Origin: Mycobacterium senriense
Lineage (GTDB): Bacteria > Actinomycetota > Actinomycetes > Mycobacteriales > Mycobacteriaceae
Direction of reading: 5' to 3'
Assembly: GCF_019668465.1 (NCBI RefSeq)
Contig: NZ_AP024828.1
Span: 620,001 to 684,000, forward strand
Length of the DNA: 64,000 nt
Part shown: positions 45,375-53,633 of the stretch, in pieces
Position numbering within the stretch: the stretch's first letter is position 1
How the letters are laid out: every line of letters begins with the position of its first letter
The notes under the pieces: model-generated
Told to the model about the DNA's origin: nothing
The model's input: only the letters and a program-made list of their open reading frames with translations
Databases searched by the model: none
Made by a program: the position numbers and the translations under genes

Positions 45375-46393
45375 CAGTCTCGACCGCCCCAGCGGACTGC
45401 GGCCGCGCCCGCGAAGTCGCCGGCGTGCGCGAAAGCTGCCATCATCACCACGTTGCCTGCCTTGAGCTGACCCTCGGATATCGCACGGTCGAGGTTGATG
45501 GGGATGCCGGCACCGAACAGGTTGCCGCACTCGTCGAAGGTGTCGCGATGACGTTCGGGCGGCACCTCGAGCGCCTCACGCCAGTTACGCAGAAACACCC
45601 GATTGGGCTGATTGGTCACCAGCAGATCGATCTCCTTGGCGGACAACCCGATACGGTCGCAGACCGCGAGCGCGACTTCGGGAACCTGCCTGTTGCCGCG
45701 CGCCAACACCTTGGTGATCTTGCTTTCGGTGAAACCGATGCAGCCCTCACCCGGTCCGGGTTGCCACCATTTGCGGGGCGGGTCGATGGCGATGGTCATG
45801 TCGCCGGCATATTCACCGTAGGTGCGGCACTCGACATCGAGAATCGGTGAATCGTTCGACAGCGTGACCAGGCCCACGGCGGCGCCGTCACCGGGCACCG
45901 ACGACTGCGCCTTCGCCCGCACGCCGGGTTGGTCGAAGATCTGTCCGGCAGCGTTCTGCGCGACGGCGATGAGCGCGGTGCGCCCCTCGCCGGACGTCAG
46001 GAGTCGGCGGGCCAGCTTGAGCCCCAGCACGAACGCCGCACAACCGCCGTTGTGCAGATCCAGCACCCAATTCGGTCGCATGCCCAATCGGTTAGCGATG
46101 CTGCCACCTCCGCCGTAGAACGGCATGTCGGGCATCTGAGAGTGGGTGATCAGCACGTCCACGTTGGCGATGACGTCGCGGCCGTTCCGTTCGATGACAC
46201 CCGCGGCGGCCCGCTCGACCATGTCGACAACGGTTTCATCTTCCGCGACGTGATGGCGGAATTTAGGGGCGCGGAACATCAGGTTGTCGGCCAGCTCGTC
46301 AGAGCCGGCGAACTGCGCGTAATAGTCTGCGCCGATGGGTTGTCCGGGCAGGTAGATCGAGACGTCGGTCAGGCTCGCGGTGGGTTGCTTCAT
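45374..46393 (-). CDS. KAS III-like thiolase-fold enzyme with His replaced in the catalytic triad
   Basis: A 339-residue protein of the 3-oxoacyl-ACP synthase III class. The nucleophile Cys118 lies in LHNGGCAAFVLGLKLA. The third triad residue, Asn291, lies in FDECGNLFGAGIPINL. The second, normally His in HQAN, is Asn261 in VTNQPNRVF. Loss of this His is known for KAS III relatives that transfer acyl groups to O or N rather than decarboxylate malonyl-ACP, so it may form an ester, amide or branched carbon skeleton. It lies 9 bases after the START-like gene. Confidence 0.88.
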   Translation of the reverse strand: MKQPTASLTDVSIYLPGQPIGADYYAQFAGSDELADNLMFRAPKFRHHVAEDETVVDMVERAAAGVIERNGRDVIANVDVLITHSQMPDMPFYGGGGSIANRLGMRPNWVLDLHNGGCAAFVLGLKLARRLLTSGEGRTALIAVAQNAAGQIFDQPGVRAKAQSSVPGDGAAVGLVTLSNDSPILDVECRTYGEYAGDMTIAIDPPRKWWQPGPGEGCIGFTESKITKVLARGNRQVPEVALAVCDRIGLSAKEIDLLVTNQPNRVFLRNWREALEVPPERHRDTFDECGNLFGAGIPINLDRAISEGQLKAGNVVMMAAFAHAGDFAGAAAVRWGGRD

Positions 46394-46402
46394 GTGCAGT
46401 AC

Positions 46403-47068
46403 TCACCTCATCCAGGTCGGTGTGATCGGCAGGCCGTTGCGGTGGCGGTACTCGGCGATCGTCTTGAGGTTGTGCAGTTCCACCCCGTGACCGGCGCCGA
46501 AGATGTCCCAGAAGTCACCCACCCAGCCCGTCCGATCCGGCGGCGCGGCGTCGGTGTACGGGTTGTTGTCGTAGAAGGGGTGGTGGCAATTCGTCCACAG
46601 CACAACGGAACCGGGCTTGTTCAGCACCGCCTGCGCATCGACGACCCGCATCAGGTAGATCATCCACAGGTGCTCGCCCTGGTCCCAGGCGCAGTGGTAG
46701 TCGACGGTGCCCGCTTGGGCGTTGGCCACCGTTCGGGTGAAGATCTTGGTCTCCGGGAGCAACCGGTCATGAGCCAGCCACAGCCCGGGCTCGTCGGTAG
46801 GGGTGAAGTCGCGCAGCGTGTACGTCCACTCCTCGAGGCTGCGCGTATCGGCCAGGTATTCGAAGAGCTCGTCGCGTGGGCAGTCGACGTAGTCGCTGAC
46901 CGTGCAGTATCGCCCGAACACCTCGTCGTGCGGGTACACAGACCGCATCTGGGCCATGAACATCGGGGCCGTCTTCTCGAGCGGCGAGGTCTCGATCCGG
47001 ACCAGCCCCTCGATCGGCTCGGTGGTGCCGGTGTGAACGTAAATGTCGTCAAGCGCTGGCAGGGACAT
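46403..47068 (-). CDS. START/SRPBCC-like protein of the SigL-linked cluster
   Basis: A 221-residue protein. Its middle, VSDYVDCPRDELFEYLADTRSLEEWTYTLRDFTP, has the look of the start of an SRPBCC (START/polyketide cyclase) ligand-binding fold, followed by several strands (GTVDYHCAWDQGEHLWMIYLMRVV) and a His-rich loop TNCHHPFYDNNPY. It could bind or cyclise a pathway intermediate. The ATG lies 20 bases inside the ThDP gene's 3' end, so the two are coupled. No catalytic residue can be named with confidence. Confidence 0.65.
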   Translation of the reverse strand: MSLPALDDIYVHTGTTEPIEGLVRIETSPLEKTAPMFMAQMRSVYPHDEVFGRYCTVSDYVDCPRDELFEYLADTRSLEEWTYTLRDFTPTDEPGLWLAHDRLLPETKIFTRTVANAQAGTVDYHCAWDQGEHLWMIYLMRVVDAQAVLNKPGSVVLWTNCHHPFYDNNPYTDAAPPDRTGWVGDFWDIFGAGHGVELHNLKTIAEYRHRNGLPITPTWMR

Positions 47069-48794
47069 CTGATCTTTCCTCTTGAGGTGTCGGTCGGCCA
47101 AAGAGTTTGGTCGCTTGCTGGTTCAAAAACGTTGCGAAGGGCGGGATTTCGTCGGCGGAGCATTCGACGCTGATCACCGACGGGCCATCGACGGTCATCG
47201 CGCCTTCCAGCGCGGCGGCCAGTGCATCGACGTCGGCCACGTCGATCGCCGAGAGCCCCGGGATCATCGCCGCCAACCCGGCGCCGAGCCGGCTGGGGCC
47301 GAACCGGTTGTAGCTGTACAGGTCGTCGTAGAACAACTGCTCGCGGGTCACGCACATGGCGTGGGCGTTGTTGTTGAACAGGACGAACGTCACCGGCAGC
47401 CGGTACTGCACCGCGGTGTGGACTTCCATGCCGTGCATGAAGAAAGCACCGTCCCCGGCGATTACCACAGTGCGCCGGCTGAGCCGGCTGCCCACGGCGC
47501 GCCCGAATGCCATCCCGATAGCGGCACCGAAGCTGTAACCCATGCCCCCCATGCCGAGCGCGACGGCGAACCGCCCGCCACGCCGGACCGGCAGATGGTG
47601 AATGGCTGCCGCACCGGTGTTGCCCGCGTCGACGACGATGTCCACACCGTCGGGCAGCACCCGGTTCAGCACCGTCAGCGCATCGCGGTAGCGGACACCC
47701 GGACCGCGGCAGGGTGGCGGGCTGAGTTCGGTGTCGGTCACGGAATCGGGCACGCGCAGGCCCCTTGGCCGCCCCCGCCCGGATAGTTCCATGGTCACCA
47801 TGCGCAACGAGGTCCGCAGGTCGTCCGTGTGCACGTGAGTGCAGGCGAAGTACGGCGCCGCCGAACCGATCGAAACCGTCCGCGCCGCCGTCAGCGCGTC
47901 GTCGAGGCCTGCCCGGGCTGTCACCGACAGGCGGGTGCCCACCACCAAGCACACCGTGCTGTCACCGACCGCCTCGGCCACGCCGGGATGCCCCATGACA
48001 CCAGTCACGCCCAGCGCCGACGACGAACCCGAACCCGGCGTGCCGGCGACGTCTTTGGCGTCGGGCACGCATGCCACCCGCGCGCGCAGCATCGCGCGCA
48101 ACATCTCCAGCTCCGCTCGCGCATCGTCGCGGGCCACCTGCTCGCCGGCGATGATCGTGACCGGTCCATCAGCGGCCCGTAGCTCGCGCAGTACCGGATC
48201 GAGGTCACCGATCCTCGGCGCCGCGGGCGCTGTGTCACTGGTATGCCCGTCGTAACCGAGGACCGTGACCGGCTCCTGCTGAATATCCTTGGGCAACAAC
48301 AGAACCGCCGGGCCACCGCCGCGTGCCGCCGCGATGGCCTCCGGCAGGGCGGTAACGATATCGGAGGGCGTCAGCACTCGCCGGCACCAGACCGATACCG
48401 CCGAGAACAACGCCTCGGCATCCAGCGCGCCATTGCGGCCGCTGGTGTCCTGGAAGCTGCCCCGCCCATCCATCGTCGTCGCCGGCTGGCCAACCAACGC
48501 CAACACCGGGACGCGGCTGGCCAACGATTCCCCGAGGCCGGGAACAAGATTGAGGGCGCCCCCACCAGAAGTCGCCGCCACTACGCCCAGGCCGGCGCCG
48601 CTGCGGCTGTACCCGTCGGCCATCGTGGCCGCGGAGAATTCGTGCTTGGCCAACACGGCGGTGATGTCCGCGCAAAAGTGTGCGGCATCGTAGAGATCTT
48701 CGATGTTGGCGCCGTCGACGCCGAATATGTAACCGGCGTCGGTGCTCGCGAGGTGTTCGACGATGTGGTCGACCACCCGGTGTTGCCTCAACAT
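47049..48794 (-). CDS. thiamine-diphosphate-dependent enzyme (acetolactate synthase/benzaldehyde lyase class)
   Basis: A 581-residue ThDP enzyme. The N-terminal PYR domain has YIFGVDGANIEDLYDA and the activating Glu in AKHEFSAATMADGYSRSG. A central Rossmann-like domain and the C-terminal PP domain follow, with the ThDP/Mg motif GDGAFFMHGMEVHTAVQYRLPVTFVLFNNN. It is not a housekeeping IlvB: the sequence is shorter of the FAD-loop features and no small subunit is nearby. Expected chemistry is decarboxylation of a 2-keto acid and/or C-C ligation. A near-perfect SigL-type promoter lies 30 bases upstream, with AGGTGAG before the ATG. Confidence 0.88.
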   Translation of the reverse strand: MLRQHRVVDHIVEHLASTDAGYIFGVDGANIEDLYDAAHFCADITAVLAKHEFSAATMADGYSRSGAGLGVVAATSGGGALNLVPGLGESLASRVPVLALVGQPATTMDGRGSFQDTSGRNGALDAEALFSAVSVWCRRVLTPSDIVTALPEAIAAARGGGPAVLLLPKDIQQEPVTVLGYDGHTSDTAPAAPRIGDLDPVLRELRAADGPVTIIAGEQVARDDARAELEMLRAMLRARVACVPDAKDVAGTPGSGSSSALGVTGVMGHPGVAEAVGDSTVCLVVGTRLSVTARAGLDDALTAARTVSIGSAAPYFACTHVHTDDLRTSLRMVTMELSGRGRPRGLRVPDSVTDTELSPPPCRGPGVRYRDALTVLNRVLPDGVDIVVDAGNTGAAAIHHLPVRRGGRFAVALGMGGMGYSFGAAIGMAFGRAVGSRLSRRTVVIAGDGAFFMHGMEVHTAVQYRLPVTFVLFNNNAHAMCVTREQLFYDDLYSYNRFGPSRLGAGLAAMIPGLSAIDVADVDALAAALEGAMTVDGPSVISVECSADEIPPFATFLNQQATKLFGRPTPQEERSDVPASA

Positions 48795-48823
48795 CTGCTC
48801 ACCTAACTCGTGACGATGCCAGT

Positions 48824-48851
48824 GACACGACCGGCGGGTAACTTCAGTTCA
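48824..48851 (-). promoter_or_regulatory. SigL-type promoter upstream of the ThDP gene
   Basis: Minus strand TGAACT (48851-48846), 16 bases, CGTGTC (48829-48824), the form reported for M. tuberculosis SigL promoters (TGAAC..., CGTgtc). Expected start of transcription is near 48817, 23 bases before the ATG, leaving room for the AGGTGAG ribosome site. The 92-base gap here is the longest in the cluster. Confidence 0.75.
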
Positions 48852-48886
48852 CTCCGAGTGCGGAATCCCGCCGAAAGCCAGCACTT

Positions 48887-50227
48887 TTAGATACGTGTCA
48901 AATAGCTGTGGAAGCGGCCGTCCGGGTCGTAGGCCGAGCGCACCCGTTCCAGCCGTGCCATGTTCGATTGGGTGATGAATGGCGCCGGGCGCCGGCACAG
49001 ATTTTCGTCCGCCAACGAGATACCGGTCGCCAGGTGCGACATTGCGGCCATGTTGGACGCGGCCCAGTCGCGGTACCGTTCGTCGTCCGCGGGATCCTGC
49101 CAGATGGTGTACAGCGCCAGGTAGATGTCGTCTTCGAGGCCGTACACCATGTCGGCGCGGCTGGGCGAGGTCTTCCAGCCCGTGAAGATGAAGTGTGACG
49201 GGTGCGGCGGCATGGTCGCGATGATCCGGTGGATGCCCGGCAGTAGTTCCTCGGCGGAAGCCGAGGTGAACATGCTGTCGGCAATGTAGCGGTGGCCCTT
49301 CGGGTAACTGGTCATCACGGCCGTGTACCAATTCGCCAGGTTCGTCGGAGCATAGGGAAGGCCGACGATCGCCTTCTCGATGACCGGGCAACTGCCCAGC
49401 GGGGCAAGGGCTTTGACCGCATCGTCTTCCGAATCGGCGAAGACGGGTGAGGCGATCGTGATGCCCGGCCGGTTGAGGCCGGCTCCCGGGAAGCTGCGGG
49501 CGGTGTGCATCTGCAATTCGACCCGGTCGTCGAGCTCGCCGCTGATCGAGCGCGCCCACGTGAAGACCTCGTCGGCGAGTTCAATCGGATACATATACAG
49601 GCAGCTGCCCCAAACCGCCGGGCGCGGATAGACCCGTAACCTGAACGACGTCACCACGCCGAAGAAGCCGGGACCCGAACCGCGTGCAGCCCAATACAAG
49701 TCGGGGTGATTCTCGGGATCGCAATAGATCCGCTCGCCGTCCGCGGTGACGACCTCCAGCCCGAGCACACTCTCGCACGCCGGGCCGAGGGAGCGGCTGT
49801 TCCAGCCGTAGCCGCCTTGCAGCAGATACCCACCGAGACAGATCCCCTCGCAATGGCCCGCGGGAAAGAACAGGTTTTGCCCGTCGAGTTCGGCCGCGAA
49901 GACGCTGGCGATCTTTCCCGGGCCAACCTCGGCGACCATCCGTTCCGGGTCGACGCTGCAGTGGTCGAGGCGGCTGACGTCCAGCAGCAGACCGCCGTCG
50001 CGAAGGTGGTTGGCAACCCAGCTGCGCCCTCCCGAACGCACCCCGATGCGGTGCCCGTTCGCCCGCGCATAACGGAGCGCATTGACCACGTCGTCGACGT
50101 CGAGCGCCTGCACGATGACATCCGGGAATCGTTCTGGCACAAGGCCGTTCCATACAGTGTCGAGACGGGCCGTTTCGTAGCCCGTTGCGCCGCGGAAGAG
50201 AGTGCGTTCGGTGGTGGGCAGAGCCAT
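48887..50227 (-). CDS. BBE-like FAD-linked oxidase with altered flavin-attachment histidine
   Basis: A 446-residue oxidase of the berberine-bridge/6-hydroxynicotine oxidase class (FAD_binding_4). PDVIVQALDVDDVVNALRYA, VRSGGRSW (residue 68 is Arg where most members have the flavin-bound His of RSGGHS), GPGKIASVFAAEL, then AGHCEGICLGGYLLQGGYGWNSR, which keeps the Cys used for 6-S-cysteinyl FAD. The C-terminal YDPDGRF(HSYL) is typical of the family. Substrate unknown; probably an oxidative cyclisation or alcohol oxidation. It lies 9 bases after the first monooxygenase. Confidence 0.9.
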   Translation of the reverse strand: MALPTTERTLFRGATGYETARLDTVWNGLVPERFPDVIVQALDVDDVVNALRYARANGHRIGVRSGGRSWVANHLRDGGLLLDVSRLDHCSVDPERMVAEVGPGKIASVFAAELDGQNLFFPAGHCEGICLGGYLLQGGYGWNSRSLGPACESVLGLEVVTADGERIYCDPENHPDLYWAARGSGPGFFGVVTSFRLRVYPRPAVWGSCLYMYPIELADEVFTWARSISGELDDRVELQMHTARSFPGAGLNRPGITIASPVFADSEDDAVKALAPLGSCPVIEKAIVGLPYAPTNLANWYTAVMTSYPKGHRYIADSMFTSASAEELLPGIHRIIATMPPHPSHFIFTGWKTSPSRADMVYGLEDDIYLALYTIWQDPADDERYRDWAASNMAAMSHLATGISLADENLCRRPAPFITQSNMARLERVRSAYDPDGRFHSYLTRI

Positions 50228-50236
50228 TCGTGTTCC

Positions 50237-51427
50237 TTAAACCGCCGCGAGTTGTTCGCTGTTTTGGGTCCGTCTGAGGTAATCCGCCACCTTCGCGGCC
50301 AGAGGAGTGGCGGCCCGCCGGATCGCCCGCAGCGGGCCATTCGGCGGGATCCCGTATCCGATCGCGAACATTCCGTCGCCAACGTGGCTGGCGAAGCCGC
50401 CGCGCGGGTTGCCATGCTCGTCAAGGACACCGAGGTGGCCGACCAAACCGCGCAGGTTCGTCTCGAACCCGGTTGCGGTGATGATCACTTCGGGCGTCAC
50501 GGATGTGCCGTCGGCGAGGATGGCGGAGTCGGATTCCAGCCTCGTGACGGCGCCGACGACCTCGACGCGCCGCGCCCGCACCACGTCGACCAGCCCGTCC
50601 GCCAGGGTGGGAATGCGACCGCGTGTCTCGACAGTCGCTTTGAGGCCAACCGTGGGCCGCTGAAAACCGTAGGGGGACAGGTCTCCCCACATCATGCGAG
50701 TCATGCGGGCGATCAGCGGATCGACCACGCGGGCAGGCACTCTTGCGGACAGCTCGAGGAAGATGTCCGATGGGAACCCGCCGATGGCTCGTCGTACCAG
50801 GTGCGGCGGTGTGCGCACTGCAAGCCAGATCCGGCGGGCGCCGTCGCTGGCCAGCTGCACGGCGATGTCGGCGGCGGAGTTACCCGCCCCGACGACGAGC
50901 ACGTCTCGGCCGCGGTAAGGCCACGCGTTGATGAACTCCCCGGAGTGAACGATCTCGCCTTCAAAGAGTTCAAGCCCCGGCCAGGATGGGGCCGCCGGCG
51001 CGCCGTAGTTACCGGTGGCGAGGATTATTGTCCGGCTTCGGATTTCGCCCGATGATGTATCGAGCTGCCAGAATCCCCCGCGACGGTTGACCGAGTGGAC
51101 TTCGCACCCGAGCATCAGCGGGATTTGCTGCCGCACAACGTAGCGATCGAAGTAGCGGACCATGTCGTCCTTGGTGGGCCACCGGCCGGCACTCAACGGG
51201 ATACGTTGTCCCGGTAGGTGAGACAGGAACCCGGTCGTATTGAGGCGGAAGTCGTCATAACGCATGCGCCAGGAGATCGCCGGGGCGGCCGCGCGGTCGA
51301 GCACGAGCGCTTCGATGCCGTGCCGATGATCGAGTTGCCGTGCGACGGCCAGACCCGCGGGCCCGGCTCCGATGACAAGGGCATCGGGGTTGTCCCGAAG
51401 TCCGGCCGCGAGGTGCGTCCTTGGCAT
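50237..51427 (-). CDS. flavin-containing monooxygenase-like protein, first gene after rslA
   Basis: A 396-residue FMO/YUC-like flavoprotein. FAD motif LVIGAGPAGLAVARQL, the NADPH motif VLVVGAGNSAADIAVQL, and ATGNYGAPAAPSWPG and ATGFETNLRGLV elements, with SHVGDGMFAIGYG near the end. It could hydroxylate N or oxidise a carbonyl. I prefer ATG 51427 to GTG 51445: the SigL-type promoter (51434-51461) covers the GTG, and the expected transcription start falls on the ATG, which would make the mRNA leaderless. Confidence 0.88.
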   Translation of the reverse strand: MPRTHLAAGLRDNPDALVIGAGPAGLAVARQLDHRHGIEALVLDRAAAPAISWRMRYDDFRLNTTGFLSHLPGQRIPLSAGRWPTKDDMVRYFDRYVVRQQIPLMLGCEVHSVNRRGGFWQLDTSSGEIRSRTIILATGNYGAPAAPSWPGLELFEGEIVHSGEFINAWPYRGRDVLVVGAGNSAADIAVQLASDGARRIWLAVRTPPHLVRRAIGGFPSDIFLELSARVPARVVDPLIARMTRMMWGDLSPYGFQRPTVGLKATVETRGRIPTLADGLVDVVRARRVEVVGAVTRLESDSAILADGTSVTPEVIITATGFETNLRGLVGHLGVLDEHGNPRGGFASHVGDGMFAIGYGIPPNGPLRAIRRAATPLAAKVADYLRRTQNSEQLAAV

Positions 51428-51433
51428 GCCTGT

Positions 51434-51461
51434 GTCACGACACACGAGGGCGTTGAGTTCA
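51434..51461 (-). promoter_or_regulatory. SigL-type promoter directly after rslA
   Basis: Minus strand TGAACT (51461-51456), 16 bases, CGTGAC (51439-51434), in the 27-45 base gap after the rslA stop. The -10 ends 7 bases before ATG 51427. Confidence 0.65.
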
Positions 51462-51472
51462 CCGCGCAGTAA

Positions 51473-52192
51473 TCACAGTGAGCGTTGCAGCAGCACCTGA
51501 CCGCTATCGGCGGCCACCACCTGCACGGCGGCGATCTGATCGACCGGCGTCGAGATCGCGCCCGCGGGCGTCGCGGTGTGGCCGGGCACGGCCACCCAGG
51601 TCGCCAGCCGGGTCTGGCTGCCGTCACGCCCCACCACGACCATCGCGAGCGTGTCGTGGTGCGCGGTCAGCGGAGCCAGGCACACGCAGCGCAGGTCGAT
51701 CGACGTCCCCCAGTGCTGGCTGCTGACGGCGACCGTCGACGTCAGCAGGCTTGTGCTCACCTGAGCCATCGGCTCCGACGATGCGGTCACCTGCTGGGAC
51801 GGAGTCGACGACCACCCCTGCAGACCGACGAACACCCCGATGGCCAGCACCGCGGCCGCGGCCGTCGACGCCACCCAGGTCACTATCCGGGTGCGGCGCC
51901 TACGCCAACGAACCGTCGCCAGCAGGGACGGCAGCAATTCCGGAGACATCTCCGGGGCCGGACCGGATTGGTCGATCGCGGCCACTTCGTGGCGGTCGAG
52001 CTGTGACAGCAGGGCCGGCACGCCACTGAGGTCGGCGACGGCCTCCCGGCAGGCCGGGCAGTGTGCCATGTGCGTCTCGAATTCGCGGCGTTGCGAGGCC
52101 GGCAAGGAGCCCAGCACGTATGCGGCATCCCACATCGCGTAGCGGTCTTCGGGAGGGCCGAGATCCTGCACCGGCGTCCTCATTTCATCCAT
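51473..52192 (-). CDS. rslA: anti-sigma-L factor with zinc anti-sigma domain
   Basis: A 239-residue membrane protein that holds SigL inactive. The N-terminal ZAS domain has HMAHCPACREAV (HxxxCxxC, about residues 41-48), a redox-sensitive zinc site. One membrane helix TWVASTAAAAVLAIGVFVGLQG (about 105-126) is followed by an extracytoplasmic domain containing a CVC pair and ending GQVLLQRSL, as in the M. tuberculosis protein. ATG 52192 follows GAGGGG at good spacing. It lies 30 bases after sigL. The biosynthetic cluster starts 45 bases beyond its stop. Confidence 0.95.
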   Translation of the reverse strand: MDEMRTPVQDLGPPEDRYAMWDAAYVLGSLPASQRREFETHMAHCPACREAVADLSGVPALLSQLDRHEVAAIDQSGPAPEMSPELLPSLLATVRWRRRRTRIVTWVASTAAAAVLAIGVFVGLQGWSSTPSQQVTASSEPMAQVSTSLLTSTVAVSSQHWGTSIDLRCVCLAPLTAHHDTLAMVVVGRDGSQTRLATWVAVPGHTATPAGAISTPVDQIAAVQVVAADSGQVLLQRSL

Positions 52193-52222
52193 TCTTCTCA
52201 CCCCTCAAGCATTCGGAGGCCC

Positions 52223-52768
52223 TCATCGGGTAACCCCGAGTTCCTGCAGAGTGAGTCGCAACGCCCGCACCGCATAGTGTAGTCGCGACTTCACCGTTCC
52301 CTCGGCGATGCCGAGGTCTGCAGCAGTCTGTGTGGTGGTCCAACCGCGGTAGTAGGACCGTTCGATCACCGCCCGGTGCTCGGCGGACAACTGGGCCATC
52401 GCGTCCGCTATCAATAACCTGTCCAGCGCGGCATTGACCTCATCCGGCGTGGACTGTTCGGGTGCCCCCGATACGTCTGTGGAGCCGACGACCTTGCGAA
52501 ACCGCGCGCTGCGCCGATCATCGATGATCATGTTGCGGGCCACGGTGAACAACCACGCCCGCGCCGAGCGCTCGGTGTCGCCGACGACCTCGGGGTGTTG
52601 CCATGCCCGCAGCAGCGTCTCCTGAACCACGTCCTCGGACTGGCTCGCGTCCCCCGTCAACCGCAACGCGTAGCGCCACAGAACCGCGGCGTGTTCGTCG
52701 TACAGCGCCTTCATCAGAGCGGCCTCGGCTACCCCGGAAGCCCTCCCCGTGCCAGCAACCCGAGCCAC
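52223..52768 (-). CDS. sigL: ECF sigma factor SigL
   Basis: A 181-residue ECF sigma factor. Region 2: LYDEHAAVLWRYALRLTGDASQSEDVVQETLLRAWQHP and RSARAWLFTVARNMIIDDRRSA. Region 4: LSAEHRAVIERSYYRGWTTTQTAADLGIAEGTVKSRLHYAVRALR. Identity as SigL rests on order (secY-adk-map-sigL-rslA, as in M. tuberculosis Rv0732-Rv0736), on the RslA partner and on the SigL-type promoter in front. The start is GTG 52768 with GGAGGTGA 4 bases upstream. In M. tuberculosis SigL controls envelope and polyketide (pks10 region) genes. Confidence 0.95.
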   Translation of the reverse strand: MARVAGTGRASGVAEAALMKALYDEHAAVLWRYALRLTGDASQSEDVVQETLLRAWQHPEVVGDTERSARAWLFTVARNMIIDDRRSARFRKVVGSTDVSGAPEQSTPDEVNAALDRLLIADAMAQLSAEHRAVIERSYYRGWTTTQTAADLGIAEGTVKSRLHYAVRALRLTLQELGVTR

Positions 52769-52787
52769 TCGATCACCTCCGACTACT

Positions 52788-52815
52788 GAAACGAGGCGAG
52801 TGGGCGTTTAGTTCA
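52788..52815 (-). promoter_or_regulatory. SigL autoregulatory promoter
   Basis: Minus strand TGAACT (52815-52810), 16 bases, CGTTTC (52793-52788), ahead of sigL and just after the map stop. Autoregulation of sigL is established in M. tuberculosis; this site fits it and serves as the template for the three matching sites in the cluster. Confidence 0.7.
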
Positions 52816-52827
52816 AGGCTAGCCCTG

Positions 52828-53631
52828 CTAGGAGGGCAAAGTCAGGATGCGCGGACCGGCGTCGGTAACGGCGACGGTGTGCTCCCAGTGCGCCGCGCGC
52901 GAACCGTCGGTGGTGGTGACCGTCCACTGGTCGTCCAGCACCACGGTCTTGCCGGTTCCCAGCGTCAGCATGGGTTCGATGGCCAGCACCGACCCGGCGG
53001 CCAGCAGGGGGCCACGCCCGGGCGAGCCCTCGTTGGGCAGGAACGGGTCCATGTGCATCTGCCGGCCGATGCCGTGGCCGCCGTAGCCCTCGACGATCCC
53101 GAAGGCCCGCGAATGGCGGGCCGCGGCGTCGCGCGTGCCCATCTCGATGGCGTGCGACACGTCGGTCAGCCGGTTGCCGGGCACCATCGCCGCGATCCCG
53201 GCCTCCAGTGATTCCCTCGTCGCCTGCGACAGCGCCTCGTCGGCCGCGTCCAGCGTCCCGACCCCGAAGGTGATCGCGGCGTCGCCGTGCCAGCCATCCA
53301 GCACCGCCCCGCAGTCGATCGACACCAGGTCACCGGGCGCCAGGATCTCGGCGGCCGACGGGATCCCGTGCACCACCCGCTCGTTGACCGACGCGCAGAT
53401 GGAGGCGGGGTAACCGTGGTAGCCCAGGAACGACGGCACCGCGCCGGCGTCGCGGATCACCGATTCGGCGATCTCGTCCAGGCCCAGCGTCGACACCCCG
53501 GAAACCACGGCCGCGCGGACCGCCTGCAACGCGGCCGCGACCACCGCGCCCGCCGCGGCCATGGCGTCGAGTTCGCCGGCACTGCGCTGCGGCACCACCT
53601 TGCGACTCCGCAGCCGCGCCAGCGGGTTCAT
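52828..53631 (-). CDS. map: type I methionine aminopeptidase
   Basis: Removes N-terminal methionine from new proteins. It has 267 residues, pita-bread fold. Metal ligands are in order: [19 protein letters not shown] (two Asp), [12 protein letters not shown] (His), EPMLTLG (Glu) and the C-terminal [11 protein letters not shown] (Glu). The catalytic His lies in [14 protein letters not shown] 53631 lies 2 bases after the adk stop, so they are co-transcribed. Confidence 0.97.
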   Translation of the reverse strand: MNPLARLRSRKVVPQRSAGELDAMAAAGAVVAAALQAVRAAVVSGVSTLGLDEIAESVIRDAGAVPSFLGYHGYPASICASVNERVVHGIPSAAEILAPGDLVSIDCGAVLDGWHGDAAITFGVGTLDAADEALSQATRESLEAGIAAMVPGNRLTDVSHAIEMGTRDAAARHSRAFGIVEGYGGHGIGRQMHMDPFLPNEGSPGRGPLLAAGSVLAIEPMLTLGTGKTVVLDDQWTVTTTDGSRAAHWEHTVAVTDAGPRILTLPS

Positions 53632-53633
53632 CC

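Noticed and set aside
47049..48794. ThDP enzyme as housekeeping acetolactate synthase (ilvB)
   Set aside because: No ilvN or ilvC nearby, position within the cluster and sequence differences point to a specialised ThDP enzyme.
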